Assembly: GCA_046758085.1 (NCBI GenBank)
Contig: JBHHZP010000001.1
Location: forward strand, 1-64,000
Direction of reading: 5' to 3'
Source of the DNA: VRUB01 sp046758085
GTDB lineage: Bacteria > Pseudomonadota > Gammaproteobacteria > Acidiferrobacterales > SPGG2
Length of the DNA stretch: 64,000 nt
How positions within the stretch are numbered: position 1 is the stretch's first letter; the number at the start of each line of letters is the position of its first letter. The notes beneath the pieces are model-generated. The model saw only the letters and a program-made list of their open reading frames with translations, was not told the DNA's origin and searched no databases. Below, piece after piece: positions 26,330 to 35,390 of this stretch. The position numbers and the translations under genes are program-made.

Positions 26330-27511
26330 ATGTTCGATTGGATTCTTGGCAAGACGGCGCGGACGTATTACGCAATTGCATTAGTGGTCGCTTCGGGACT
26401 GCTGGTGTCGTGCGCGGGGCTTATATCCAAACCAGAAGGTCTTCACCCGGTGTCTTGGCGGGCGCTCGACGGCTGGGCGGCTGGCCACCAGGCTGCGGCC
26501 TGGCCGGCGCTGGTTCGAAGCTGCGGGAAACTGGCCACCGGTGATAGCGCATGGAGTGCGATCTGTGCCGATACAGAGCTGATGTCTGCGCCCGACGACA
26601 CCGCGGCGCGGGCGTTCTTTGAGACACGCTTCCTACCCCATGTCGTCGTCGGCAAGCGCGGCAAGAAAGAAGGCCTCATCACGGGCTACTACGAACCCTT
26701 GCTCGAAGGCAGCCTGGTCAAAACGGAACGCTTTCGCTTCCCGCTGTACGAACGCCCGCCGAATCTGTTGACAGTCGATCTCGGCGACGTCTACCCGGCG
26801 TTGCGGGGCAAGCGGGTGCGCGGGCGGTTGCAAGGCACGACGGTAATCCCCTACTTCAGTCGAGCCGAGATCCACAACGGCGAGTCGCCGCTCGCCGGTT
26901 ATGAAATCGCCTGGGTCGACGATCCGGTCGGTTTGTTCTTCTTGCATATCCAGGGCTCGGGTCGCATACGCCTTCCTGATGGGCAGACCCTCGCCGTGGG
27001 CTACGCCGATCAAAACGGGCACCCCTACGTCTCCATTGGCAGGCGCTTGCTTGAAATGGAACAGATGAAGCCGGAAGAGGTTAACCTGGATACTATCCGG
27101 AACTGGCTTGCCGCCAACCCGCAGCGGGCCGAGGCGCTGCTCAACAGCAATCCGAGCTACGTGTTTTTCACCGTGCGCGATCCCGGACTGGCCGGTCCGA
27201 TCGGTTCACTCAACGTGCCCTTGACGGTACAGCGTAGCATCGCCGTCGACCCCACCTATATCCCCCTTGGTCTGCCGGTGTGGCTGGACACGACTTTGCC
27301 GGATGAAACGCAACCTTATCGGCGACTGGTGTTCGCGCAGGACACGGGCGGCGCCATCAAAGGCGCGGCGCGGGCCGATATATTCTTTGGTCAGGGCAAG
27401 GAAGCTGAGCGCCTGGCGGGCAAAATGAAGCAAGCAGGACGCCTCTACGTACTGTTACCGGCGAGGCGCGACCTCGCCCTCCATCCCACGCGGCCTATTT
27501 CAAGCAAATAA
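26330..27511 (+). CDS. mltA: Membrane-bound lytic murein transglycosylase A
   Basis: A 393-residue lipoprotein that cleaves peptidoglycan to 1,6-anhydro muropeptides. The lipobox LVSC ends the hydrophobic segment near residue 28. MltA features are GYYEPLLEG with FPLYERPPNLL in the N-terminal barrel, then QGSGRIRLPDGQ and VGYADQNGHPY, and the 3D domain with the catalytic Asp in AQDTGGAIKGAARAD (near 342). The start at ATG 26330 places the lipobox properly; it lies about 52 bp after topA and could share its mRNA or have its own promoter. Confidence 0.94.
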   Translation: MFDWILGKTARTYYAIALVVASGLLVSCAGLISKPEGLHPVSWRALDGWAAGHQAAAWPALVRSCGKLATGDSAWSAICADTELMSAPDDTAARAFFETRFLPHVVVGKRGKKEGLITGYYEPLLEGSLVKTERFRFPLYERPPNLLTVDLGDVYPALRGKRVRGRLQGTTVIPYFSRAEIHNGESPLAGYEIAWVDDPVGLFFLHIQGSGRIRLPDGQTLAVGYADQNGHPYVSIGRRLLEMEQMKPEEVNLDTIRNWLAANPQRAEALLNSNPSYVFFTVRDPGLAGPIGSLNVPLTVQRSIAVDPTYIPLGLPVWLDTTLPDETQPYRRLVFAQDTGGAIKGAARADIFFGQGKEAERLAGKMKQAGRLYVLLPARRDLALHPTRPISSK

Positions 27512-27816
27512 CTTCGTCGGCCCTCCGTCTTACCGGGCAAAACTCGCGATCCGTGGACCGTGAGGCGTGATCCGTGATTCGCTTTTTTCGATTCCCTATA
27601 TTCAAGCCGAGCCCCGAGTGCAGACGAGGAGTGGGCCCACCCCTCGCTGACCAGTAGGAAGGGAGAATTGGAGCGGTGTTTTTGTCGCGAGTGTTTTTGG
27701 GCGCCTTTCACCGAAGGGCGAGGACCAGGGGAGATCCGAGTCAAAGTACCTCGCCTGCGGGTGCGAGAACCCGATTAGAATAATCGCCAGTAGGCCACAG
27801 CGTCTACGCGCGCCGG
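27512..27816. other. Intergenic region between mltA and rnd with simple direct repeats
   Basis: About 305 bp with no gene seen. From 27549 to 27583 the sequence is built of near-identical units GATCCGTG/GTGATCCGTGA, a short simple repeat. The rest is an unremarkable spacer between two genes whose 3' ends converge; no perfect hairpin with a T run was found. Confidence 0.45.
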
Positions 27817-28920
27817 TCACATCCTGGCGTTCGCGAGCATGGCGACCAACTCGTCGCCGATGACCTGGCGGCGCCAGCCCGTTTGCAACGGGCCGTTGGT
27901 TTCACCGCGAACGAGCGCCTTGAGGTCGCGGCGGGTTGCGATCAGGGCGGAGCTGATGCGCAGCTCGCGGGCACGTTGATCGACAATATCCACCATCGCG
28001 CGGTGCAGTCGCGTTTGCTCTGCATCCAGCCGGTTTGAATCACCGTTTACCGCGGCAAGCGGGGCCGCCAGGCCCTGCGCAATCGCGCCAAGAATGGCCT
28101 CACCCCATCTTTTCACGGTGCCGCGACCGAGCCCGTTGATTTGCTCGAGCTGTTCCCGCGACTGGGGCAGTTGTTGGGCGAGCTCCACAATCGCGGCGTC
28201 ACGCAAGACCCAGTTCCGCGGGAGATCGCGCGCCTGTGCACTGCGCTCGCGCCACATTGCAACGGCGCGCACCACATTCTTACGGCTGGGGGGCAGCGCA
28301 CGGCCTCCCTTGATGCGCGTATGTGCCTGCTCAGGATTATTTTGATACAACTCGCTCTGTGTCAGGCGGTCGCACTCCTCGGTGAGCCATTCGCGGCGTC
28401 CAAGCGCAGCCAGTTTCTGCTCGAAGTGTTGATAAAGATCCCGCAGATAACGCACATCATCCTCGGCGTAGCGCAGCTGATCGTCGTTGAGCGGACGCGC
28501 GGACCAATTTGTACGTGTGTGGAGTTTCGCGAGCTTCACGCCGAGTACGGCCTGCACCAGTGCGCCATAGCCGATCTGCTCATCGTATCCGGCCAGCGCC
28601 GCCGCGATTTGAGTGTCGAACACGGGCGCTGGCGGTGCGCCCCGCAAATCATGGAAGACCTCGAGGTCCTGTCGCGCCGAGTGCAACACTTTCAACAGGC
28701 GCTCCGCGAAAATGACATCTAACAACACATCGAGGTTGAGCCCGGCCAGGGGGTCGATACAAACAACCAAGTGCGGGGTGGCAATCTGGATCAGACTCAA
28801 TCGTGCGTAATAGGTGCGCTCGCGCACGAACTCGGTGTCCAATGCGATCCAGCGCTCCGCGCGCAGCCTGGCGCATATTCGCTCGAGCCCGGCGCGATCC
28901 TTTACGAAATCGTCAAACAT
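27817..28920 (-). CDS. rnd: Ribonuclease D
   Basis: A 367-residue 3'-5' exoribonuclease trimming tRNA 3' ends. DEDD catalytic residues are in view: Asp and Glu in ALDTEFVRERTYYARLS (near 28-30), Asp in SARQDLEVFHD (near 85), and Asp in YAEDDVRYLRDLY (near 150). A C-terminal HRDC domain (LPQSREQLEQINGLGRGTV region near 255) completes the family layout. It is divergently oriented from mpl, whose start is 155 bp away. Family length is typical. Confidence 0.95.
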   Translation of the reverse strand: MFDDFVKDRAGLERICARLRAERWIALDTEFVRERTYYARLSLIQIATPHLVVCIDPLAGLNLDVLLDVIFAERLLKVLHSARQDLEVFHDLRGAPPAPVFDTQIAAALAGYDEQIGYGALVQAVLGVKLAKLHTRTNWSARPLNDDQLRYAEDDVRYLRDLYQHFEQKLAALGRREWLTEECDRLTQSELYQNNPEQAHTRIKGGRALPPSRKNVVRAVAMWRERSAQARDLPRNWVLRDAAIVELAQQLPQSREQLEQINGLGRGTVKRWGEAILGAIAQGLAAPLAAVNGDSNRLDAEQTRLHRAMVDIVDQRARELRISSALIATRRDLKALVRGETNGPLQTGWRRQVIGDELVAMLANARM

Positions 28921-29074
28921 ATATGCAGTTTATTCGGACTGAGCAGTTTCGAACAGGCTTGCCTTTGAGAACGAGCCATCGCGATCCGCCTTCAGGGGAG
29001 CTGGCGCGGCTTGTCAAGGCGGGGTTTTTGCGCCACGCTTTAGACGTAGCACGGAAGACCCAGTTGTTAACGCT

Positions 29075-30442
29075 ATGCCCGGCACCCCTATGCACATACA
29101 TATCCTCGGAGTAGGTGGCTCGTTCATGGCCGGATTGGCCATGCTAGGTCGTGCCTTGGGATACACCATTACCGGTTCCGATGCGCAGATCTATCCGCCA
29201 GCCAGCACCCAGCTCGCCGCCGCCGGGATCGATGCCTTCTGCGGTTACTCCGCGGCAAATCTCAAGCACAAGCCTGATGTGGTGGTTATCGGTAATGCCT
29301 TGTCCCGCGGGAACCCGGAGGTCGAGGCCGTTCTGGAACAAGGCCTGCCCTACACCTCGGGCGCGCAGTGGGTGGCTGAGAATATATTGCGTGAACGGTG
29401 GGTGATCGCCGTGGCCGGCACCCACGGCAAGACCACGACCGCCAGCATGATTGCCTGGATTCTGGAGCACGCGGGCCTCGATCCCGGATTTATGATCGGT
29501 GGGGTCCCGTGCAACTTTGATGTGTCCGCGCGCCTTGGGGCGGCACCTTTTTTCGTGATCGAGGGTGACGAGTACGATACCGCGTTCTTCGACAAGCGCT
29601 CGAAGTTCATTCACTACCGCCCGCGCACCGCGATCCTGAACAACCTCGAGTTCGATCATGCGGATATCTTTCCCGATCTGCCCGCGATCCAAAGGCAGTT
29701 CCATTATTTCGTGCGCACGGTACCGGCATCGGGGCGCTTCATCGTCAACGCTGCCGACCGCAACCTCACGGAAGTGTTGAAGATGGGTTGCTGGTCGCCA
29801 GTGGAGTATTTCGACGCCACCGATGGGTGGTCAGCGAAAACGGCACGCGAAGACGCCAGCCGGTTCCGCGTGCTGCGCGCGGGCGCTGTGCAGGGCGATG
29901 TCAGCTGGAAGCTCATCGGCCGCCACAATACGTCCAATGCCCTGGCCGCTATCGCCGCTGCGCATCATGCTGGCGTGAGCGTGAAAGCCGCCACCGAGGC
30001 GTTGTGCAAGTTCGAAAACGTTAAGCGGCGGCTAGAAGTCCGCGGGACCGTGCATGGTATTACGGTCTACGATGATTTCGCGCACCATCCGACGGAGATT
30101 GCGGCGAGCCTGCGCGCACTGCGTACCAGCGTAGGCAAGCGGCGGATATTCGCCGTGCTCGAGCCGCGCTCCAACAGCATGCGCATGGGCGTGCATCAGC
30201 GCAGCCTCGCCGGTGCCCTCGTTGAAGCAGACCAGGTATTGATACTGCGCGCCCCCGATATCACCTGGGATGTGGCCGCGGTCGGCGCGGCACTGAACGG
30301 ACGCGCACGCGTACTGCCGTCGGTCGATGCCATCATCTCGACGTTGGCGCAGGAACTCCAGGCCGATGACCGTGTCTTGATTATGAGCAACGGGGATTTC
30401 GGAGGGCTACATGGCCGGTTGCTGGCGCGGCTGCAGAGCTGA
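29075..30442 (+). CDS. mpl: UDP-N-acetylmuramate:L-alanyl-gamma-D-glutamyl-meso-diaminopimelate ligase
   Basis: A 455-residue cytosolic Mur-ligase family enzyme that reattaches recycled tripeptide to UDP-MurNAc for cell-wall reuse. Seen are the N-terminal HIHILGVGGSFMAG dinucleotide-like motif, the ATP-binding GTHGKTTTASMIAW (near 113), the FDVSARLG and IEGDEYDTAFFDKRSK region, and the later HNTSNALAAIAAA segment, all in Mpl order. Start is ATG 29075 (or 29090, MHIHILG). It is followed 32 bp later by the remains of a LON-domain gene. Confidence 0.96.
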   Translation: MPGTPMHIHILGVGGSFMAGLAMLGRALGYTITGSDAQIYPPASTQLAAAGIDAFCGYSAANLKHKPDVVVIGNALSRGNPEVEAVLEQGLPYTSGAQWVAENILRERWVIAVAGTHGKTTTASMIAWILEHAGLDPGFMIGGVPCNFDVSARLGAAPFFVIEGDEYDTAFFDKRSKFIHYRPRTAILNNLEFDHADIFPDLPAIQRQFHYFVRTVPASGRFIVNAADRNLTEVLKMGCWSPVEYFDATDGWSAKTAREDASRFRVLRAGAVQGDVSWKLIGRHNTSNALAAIAAAHHAGVSVKAATEALCKFENVKRRLEVRGTVHGITVYDDFAHHPTEIAASLRALRTSVGKRRIFAVLEPRSNSMRMGVHQRSLAGALVEADQVLILRAPDITWDVAAVGAALNGRARVLPSVDAIISTLAQELQADDRVLIMSNGDFGGLHGRLLARLQS

Positions 30443-30474
30443 GTGACCGCACGGCCTCGCCGCGACGGGCAGCG

Positions 30475-31063
30475 ATGAAGGACTTGCCGCTGTTTCCGCT
30501 GCACGCCGTGCTGTATCCGGATGGGCGCTTTCAGCTCCGGGTGTTCGAAAAACGCTACATGGACATGGTAACGACGTGCCTGAAGACGGAGCAGCCATTC
30601 GGGATATGCCTGAGTCGGGCAGGTGATGAGGTCGGCGCGGCGGCGCAGGCGCACTCGATCGGTACTCTGGCGCACCTGGTGGAGTGGGAAATGAGTCAAC
30701 CCGGAATTCTGGATATCAGCGTGCGCGGCGGACAGCGCTTCCGCACACACGCGACGCGCGTGTGTGCTGATCAACTCCGTCGCGGCGATATCGAGTCTCT
30801 CCCCCGAGGAGACGTGTGAGTTGCTGTGGGCGACACACCGGCAGCTCGGTGCGTTGCTGGCGCGGTTTCTGGCCGATGTCGGTGAGTAGTACTATTTTCC
30901 GCCGCTCAGACTGGACGACGCCGTCTGGGTCGCCTATCGTCGGGCGGAGTGGTTGCCCGCACCGAACGCGCTCAAGCAACGTGTGCTCGAGCCGGACGGC
31001 GCCGGGCACAAGCTCGATTTGTTGGCTGCCGCCCGAGGCTCTGAGCAAACAGGGCCGGCCTGA
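30475..31063 (+). pseudogene. Broken LON substrate-binding domain protein
   Basis: The first frame (30475-30819) starts KDLPLFPLHAVLYPDG and continues with FEKRYMDMV and GQRFRTHATRVCAD, the pattern of stand-alone LON N-terminal (substrate-binding) proteins. Homology then moves to another frame at about 30760-30785, continuing SLSPEETCELLWATHRQL, and is interrupted by a TAG at 30887-30889. After it, YYFPPLRLDDAVWVAYR and LKQRVLEPDG follow, up to a TGA at 31063. Two lesions in one gene argue for a pseudogene over a sequencing slip, though the latter cannot be excluded. It sits between mpl and a dsbA-type gene on the same strand. Confidence 0.8.
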
Positions 31064-31146
31064 CCGGAGGCACGCTCGCGGTGACCGCGCGGCACCGGAG
31101 TGACAGCGTGCCAGACTAATCTGCTTGATTATTGGGAGTTTGATAG

Positions 31147-31782
31147 ATGAGAGTACTCGCGTACAGCTTGGTTATTATGCTTTCCCTCGTCTCGATTCCG
31201 ACCCAGGCCCAGTTCGAGCTTGGGAAACACTACGTGCAATTACCCCCGGGGTCGGTGGTGGAGACCGACGACGGGATCGAGGTGCGCGAGTTCTTCTGGT
31301 ACGGATGTCCGCATTGTTATCGGCTCGAGCCCTACCTCGAGCGTTGGCTGAAGACCAAACCCGATGATGTCGCCTATGTGCGCACGCCCGGCGTCGCGCG
31401 CAAGTGGATCCCGCATGCCCGTGCCTATTACACCTTCGAGGCCCTGGGGATTACCGAAAAGGTCCACCGGCCGTTCTTCGATGCCATACACAAGGGTGGT
31501 CAAAAGCTCAGCGACGAAGCCAGCATGGCGGCGTTCGTGGCCGCATATGGCGTCGATCAGGAGACCTTTCGCAAGGCCTTTAACTCTTTCGGCGTGAAGA
31601 CCCAGGTGCAGAAGGCGAAGCAGTTGAACTTCCGCTATGGTATCGACTCCGTTCCAACCATCACCGTGGATGGCAGATACAAGACCAATGTCCGCAGTGC
31701 CGGTGGGCCGGACCAGCTCATGCGGCTCATAAACTACCTCGTGGAGCAGTCGAAGCTCGAGCGTAAGAGCGCCAAGAACTGA
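31147..31782 (+). CDS. dsbA: DsbA-type thiol:disulfide interchange protein
   Basis: A 211-residue periplasmic oxidoreductase. A signal peptide (SLVIMLSLVSIPTQA) leads to a thioredoxin-like fold with the active-site motif CPHC in FFWYGCPHCYRL (near residue 54). A cis-proline loop (GIDSVPTITVDGRY) lies near 175. DsbA introduces disulfides into exported proteins and is reoxidised by DsbB; no dsbB is in this window. The start ATG at 31147 follows a weak purine-rich region. The pseudogene upstream gives no clue to function. Confidence 0.93.
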   Translation: MRVLAYSLVIMLSLVSIPTQAQFELGKHYVQLPPGSVVETDDGIEVREFFWYGCPHCYRLEPYLERWLKTKPDDVAYVRTPGVARKWIPHARAYYTFEALGITEKVHRPFFDAIHKGGQKLSDEASMAAFVAAYGVDQETFRKAFNSFGVKTQVQKAKQLNFRYGIDSVPTITVDGRYKTNVRSAGGPDQLMRLINYLVEQSKLERKSAKN

Positions 31783-31918
31783 CACGCCGTTCTGATCCTG
31801 TCTATCCACATAGGATCGTGGGCCCGCGCAGCCCCGAGAACATGCGCCGGCGTGCCCCGCGGATTACGCTTATAGATGCCTGGATTCGACGCTTCGGGGC
31901 GCCGCTGCGCGGCGTTCC

Positions 31919-31937
31919 AAATCGTCCCCGACGATTT
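31919..31937. repeat. Perfect 8-bp stem-loop downstream of dsbA
   Basis: AAATCGTC and GACGATTT flank a three-base loop CCC, forming a perfect 8-bp hairpin about 137 bp after the dsbA stop. The trailing T run is short (four), so terminator function is doubtful. The region to 32035 otherwise holds only the tRNA-derived copy described separately. Confidence 0.4.
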
Positions 31938-31964
31938 TGGTCAAATTTCTGGGTTTTATTAAAC

Positions 31965-31983
31965 GGTCAGAGGTTCGAATCCT
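31965..31983 (+). repeat. Inverted copy of 19 bp of the tRNA-Arg T-arm region
   Basis: GGTCAGAGGTTCGAATCCT is identical to the T-arm segment of the tRNA-Arg gene, which occupies 32049-32067 on the opposite strand. The identity stops at both ends; acceptor-stem sequence does not follow. It is an inverted repeat of part of a tRNA gene 65 bp away, perhaps a relic of an insertion event. Confidence 0.75.
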
Positions 31984-32035
31984 GGCGTTTGTAGCGATCG
32001 ACAGGAGAGCCGCGGGTGGGGTGCTTATGGGGTGG

Positions 32036-32112
<77 letters not shown>

Positions 32113-32308
32113 GGGACGCAAGAGCATACGCGCCGAATCGGACAGCGTCCATCCTGCCCGGGGTGTTGGCGTCGCGTAACGGCGGCGCTCGATGCTGGGC
32201 GACTCGCGCTGGAATGGGATATACTTTGCGAGTATTCACATTTTCTTGGTGCCGTCCCCCGGTGGGGCGGGTGTCATAGTCGATTACATTCGGAGGACTC
32301 GTTCTGCG

Positions 32309-32821
32309 ATGAGCCACCCTAGCGATAGCGTATTCTGGAAAAATTTCGCCCTGCTAGTCGGGGCGCTGGTTACACTGACCTTCGTGCTTTTTGTTGTAGC
32401 TCAGATTATGGCTGCGAAGATCCCGCAAGAAGGCCTCGCCCAACTAAAAGACAAGGCTGCGCAGGAGCAGACGGTGGCGAGCCGAATTCGACCGGCCGGA
32501 CAGCTAAAGTTGGCTAGCGGCGCCGGCGGCGAGGTGATGAACGCGCTTATCCCCGCAGCCAACGCCGGCGGCGGCGGGGAGGCGACCTATAAGGCCACCT
32601 GTCAGGTCTGCCACTTAGCGGGTGTCGCCGGCGCGCCTAAGTACGGCGACAAGGCGGCCTGGAAGGATCGCATTGCCCAGGGCAAGCCCACGCTCTATGA
32701 GCACGCGCTCAAGGGCTACCAGGGAAAGGTCGGATTCATGCCGGCAAAAGGCGGTAATGCCAGCGTGAGTGATGTCGACGTCAAGGCAGCGGTGGACTTC
32801 ATGGTGGAGGGTTCCCAGTAA
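32309..32821 (+). CDS. Cytochrome c5-family protein
   Basis: A 170-residue membrane-anchored monoheme cytochrome c. The start is placed at ATG 32309, after CGGAGGA at 32291-32297; earlier in-frame starts are unsupported. One N-terminal membrane segment (NFALLVGALVTLTFVLFVVAQ, about 11-31) anchors a periplasmic domain. Heme attachment is by CQVCH (near residue 100), with the sixth-ligand Met in KVGFMPAKGG. It belongs to the cytochrome c5-like group of electron carriers. Partner oxidase or donor genes are not adjacent. The gene converges on the YifB-type gene. Confidence 0.9.
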   Translation: MSHPSDSVFWKNFALLVGALVTLTFVLFVVAQIMAAKIPQEGLAQLKDKAAQEQTVASRIRPAGQLKLASGAGGEVMNALIPAANAGGGGEATYKATCQVCHLAGVAGAPKYGDKAAWKDRIAQGKPTLYEHALKGYQGKVGFMPAKGGNASVSDVDVKAAVDFMVEGSQ

Positions 32822-32863
32822 CGGCTGGGCACAATATTGCTTTTCCTTTTCGAACTATCCCTG

Positions 32864-34384
32864 CTAAAAGCCGATGAGCTTGTCGCGATCCAGGCAGCGG
32901 TACTGAATCGCCTCGGCCAGATGCGTCTGCGCGATGTCGCCCGCGCCCCCCAGGTCGGCGATCGTGCGCGCGACCTTGAGCACCCGATGATAAGCGCGCG
33001 CGCTCAGCCCCAATCGTGCCATCGCCTGCTCGAGGAACGTGCGCGCCTCCTCATCGAGCGCACATACGGCTTCGATCTGCTTGTTGGTTAGCGCGTAATT
33101 CCCACAGCCGCTGCGATCGAGCGCGCGCTCGCGCGCCGCCTGGACCCGGCGCTGCACTGCGGTCGAGCTCTCCCCACGGCTTTCTTGCCGGCGCAGCAGT
33201 TGCTCGCGCGGCACCGCCGGCACCTCCACGTGCATGTCGATGCGATCGAGCAACGGCCCCGATACCTTGGAGCGGTAATTGAGCACGCGCTCAGGCGAGC
33301 AGTGGCAGCGTCCAGAGCTGTCGCCGAAGTAGCCGCAGGGGCACGGGTTCATGGCCGCCACGAGCTGAAACCGCGCCGGGAACTCCACGTGCCGTGCCGC
33401 ACGCGAAATATTTATAGTGCCGGATTCCAGCGGCTCACGCAGGACCTCCAGCACATGGCGGTTGAACTCCGGCAGCTCGTCGAGGAACAACGCGCCACCG
33501 TGCGCCAGCGAGATTTCCCCCGGCCGCGGGTAGCTGCCGCCGCCGACCAGCGCCACGGCCGAGGCGGTATGATGCGGTGCCCGAAACGGGCGCCTTTTCC
33601 ACATCGCAAGCGAGAACCCCTTACCGCCGACGGACTGGATGGCCGCCGCTTCCAGCGCCTCGTCATCGCTCATTGGCGGCAGGATGCCCGGCAGGCGGCT
33701 CGCGAGCATGGTTTTGCCGGTGCCCGGCGGGCCGATCAGCAACAGGCTGTGACCGCCGGCGGCGGCGATCTCCAGGGCGCGCTTGGCATGGTGCTGACCG
33801 ACGATGTCGCTCAGGTCTGCGGCTTCCGGCAAGGTGTGCTCGCCCGGCTGGATCGCGTGTGGGCTGAGCGTGTTGCCGTTGGCTAGATGGGCCGTTACCT
33901 CGAGCAGATGGTCCGCGCCCATCACCATGACATCGGCCGCAAGCGCCGCCTCATCGGCGTTGGCAGCCGGCAGGATCAGCGCGCGGCGTGCTCTGCGCGA
34001 TTGTAATGCCGCCGCCAGCGCGCCGCGCACGGGACGCAATGCTCCCGTGAGTGCGAGCTCACCGACGAACTCGAACTTCTCGAGTGCCTTGGCTGGGACT
34101 TGGCCGGATGCGGCCAGGACGCCAAGGGCAATAGGCAGGTCGAAACGGCCGCCCTCCTTGGGCAGATCGGCCGGTGCGAGATTGATGGTGATGCGCCGCG
34201 CGGGAAACTCGAAGCGCGCATTCAGCAACGCGCTGCGAACGCGGTCTTTGCTTTCCTTAACCGCAGCCTCGGGCAGTCCCACGATCGAAAGGCTCGGCAG
34301 GCCATTGGCCAGGTGCACCTCGACAGTGACCTGAAGTGCGTCAATACCCACCTGCGCGCGGCTATGTACCACGGCCAGCGTCAT
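32864..34384 (-). CDS. YifB/ComM-family AAA ATPase
   Basis: A 506-residue protein with an N-terminal Lon-protease-like domain (LAVVHSRAQVGIDALQVTVEVHL start), then a magnesium-chelatase-like AAA+ module with Walker A GPPGTGKTMLASRLPG (near 217), Walker B GGALFLDELPEF and a C-terminal chelatase-type domain. ComM in Vibrio cholerae is a branch-migration helicase aiding integration of transforming DNA, and many members are annotated YifB. Here it lies opposite in strand to ubiK's promoter side, about 36 bp from the ubiK end. With dprA in the same window, a role in natural transformation is plausible but inferred. Confidence 0.93.
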   Translation of the reverse strand: MTLAVVHSRAQVGIDALQVTVEVHLANGLPSLSIVGLPEAAVKESKDRVRSALLNARFEFPARRITINLAPADLPKEGGRFDLPIALGVLAASGQVPAKALEKFEFVGELALTGALRPVRGALAAALQSRRARRALILPAANADEAALAADVMVMGADHLLEVTAHLANGNTLSPHAIQPGEHTLPEAADLSDIVGQHHAKRALEIAAAGGHSLLLIGPPGTGKTMLASRLPGILPPMSDDEALEAAAIQSVGGKGFSLAMWKRRPFRAPHHTASAVALVGGGSYPRPGEISLAHGGALFLDELPEFNRHVLEVLREPLESGTINISRAARHVEFPARFQLVAAMNPCPCGYFGDSSGRCHCSPERVLNYRSKVSGPLLDRIDMHVEVPAVPREQLLRRQESRGESSTAVQRRVQAARERALDRSGCGNYALTNKQIEAVCALDEEARTFLEQAMARLGLSARAYHRVLKVARTIADLGGAGDIAQTHLAEAIQYRCLDRDKLIGF

Positions 34385-34420
34385 GGCACCCCCCTAGCGG
34401 AAGCCCTCGGGCTTATTGGC

Positions 34421-34663
34421 TTACTGTGATCCGTGCTGCTGTTCCAGTGCAGCGACCTTTTTTTCCAGCTCCTCCAGCTTCTGGCGCGTGCGCGCGAGCA
34501 CGGCCTCTTGCACCTCCAGTTCCTCGCGTGTCACGAGGTCGAGACGTTCGAACGCGGACTGGAGTGCCGCATTCATGTTCTTCCGTACGTCGTGCGTGAG
34601 CTGTTGCGGAAGAACACTGCTGATGGCGGCGGAAATCTGATCGAGGGTTTTCTGGCTCAACAT
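34421..34663 (-). CDS. ubiK: UbiK accessory factor
   Basis: An 80-residue protein (formerly YqiC/BMFP family) that helps ubiquinone biosynthesis by acting with UbiJ. It has an N-terminal amphipathic region followed by a coiled-coil helix, ARTRQKLEELEKKVAALEQQ, at the C-terminus, as expected. The start is at 34663. It is immediately upstream of the ComM-like gene on the same strand, a frequent neighbour in gammaproteobacteria. Confidence 0.9.
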   Translation of the reverse strand: MLSQKTLDQISAAISSVLPQQLTHDVRKNMNAALQSAFERLDLVTREELEVQEAVLARTRQKLEELEKKVAALEQQHGSQ

Positions 34664-34859
34664 AGCCGTCGTCCTTGTGCGCGATTATAACAGAACAGTT
34701 TTGCACCCGCCCCGTTGCGTTGCGAGCCGACAAGCGCTCGCCGCGCAACGCACCATTGTAGCGCATGTCACGGTGCCGAAGCGGCCATGTTGGTGCACGC
34801 CAAAACTCGCTGCGGCCGGTACGCGAGACAAGCGCTTGTTTTGGCGGGCATAAATTTTT

Positions 34860-34875
34860 TGGCACAAGAACTGCA
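34860..34875 (+). promoter_or_regulatory. Sigma-54 promoter of glnK-amt
   Basis: TTGGCACAAGAACTGCA contains GG at 34861-34862 and GC at 34873-34874 with exactly ten bases between, the -24/-12 spacing of sigma-54 promoters, within a TGGCAC/TGCA match. It lies about 144 bp upstream of the glnK ATG. Candidate NtrC half-sites (TTGGTGCA and GCACCA) lie upstream around 34751-34797, fitting nitrogen control of this operon. Confidence 0.75.
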
Positions 34876-35018
34876 ATAGCACTGCATGCGCCGCACTCGT
34901 GAGCCTGGCTGCACGGTCCATGGTCGAATGCGGCGTGGAGAGCAGCAATCCGTCGTAACCCGGGGGCCCCCGGCACGATGGTCGCTGCTGCAGGGTGGCG
35001 CAACCAGGAGGCAGGCAG

Positions 35019-35357
35019 ATGAAGTTAGTTACGGCAATCATCAAGCCCTTCAAGCTCGACGATGTGCGCGATGCGCTGTCGACCGTGGGCGTGCGGGGCA
35101 TAACGGTGACCGAGGTCAAGGGTTTCGGGCGCCAGAAAGGTCACACGGAGCTTTATCGCGGTGCCGAGTACGTCGTGGATTTCTTGCCTAAGATCAAGCT
35201 CGACATCGCTGTTGACGATGATCTTCTCGACCTGGTGATCGAGGCGATTGGCGAGTCAGCCAGGACCGAAAAGATTGGCGACGGCAAGATCTTCGTGCTC
35301 GACCTCGAGCAGGCGATACGTATACGCACCGGCGAAACCGGCAAAGACGCGTTGTAG
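35019..35357 (+). CDS. glnK: PII signal-transduction protein GlnK
   Basis: A 112-residue PII protein that senses 2-oxoglutarate, ATP/ADP and glutamine status and docks onto the ammonium channel. The T-loop reads [18 protein letters not shown], with the uridylylatable Tyr51 at the right position. The start is ATG 35019, preceded by AGGAGG (35006-35011); an upstream in-frame start is not needed. The ammonium transporter gene follows 33 bp later, the classic glnK-amt arrangement. A sigma-54 promoter lies upstream. Confidence 0.96.
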   Translation: MKLVTAIIKPFKLDDVRDALSTVGVRGITVTEVKGFGRQKGHTELYRGAEYVVDFLPKIKLDIAVDDDLLDLVIEAIGESARTEKIGDGKIFVLDLEQAIRIRTGETGKDAL

Positions 35358-35390
35358 ACGTTAGTCCAACCAGACTGTGGAGATTTGAAC

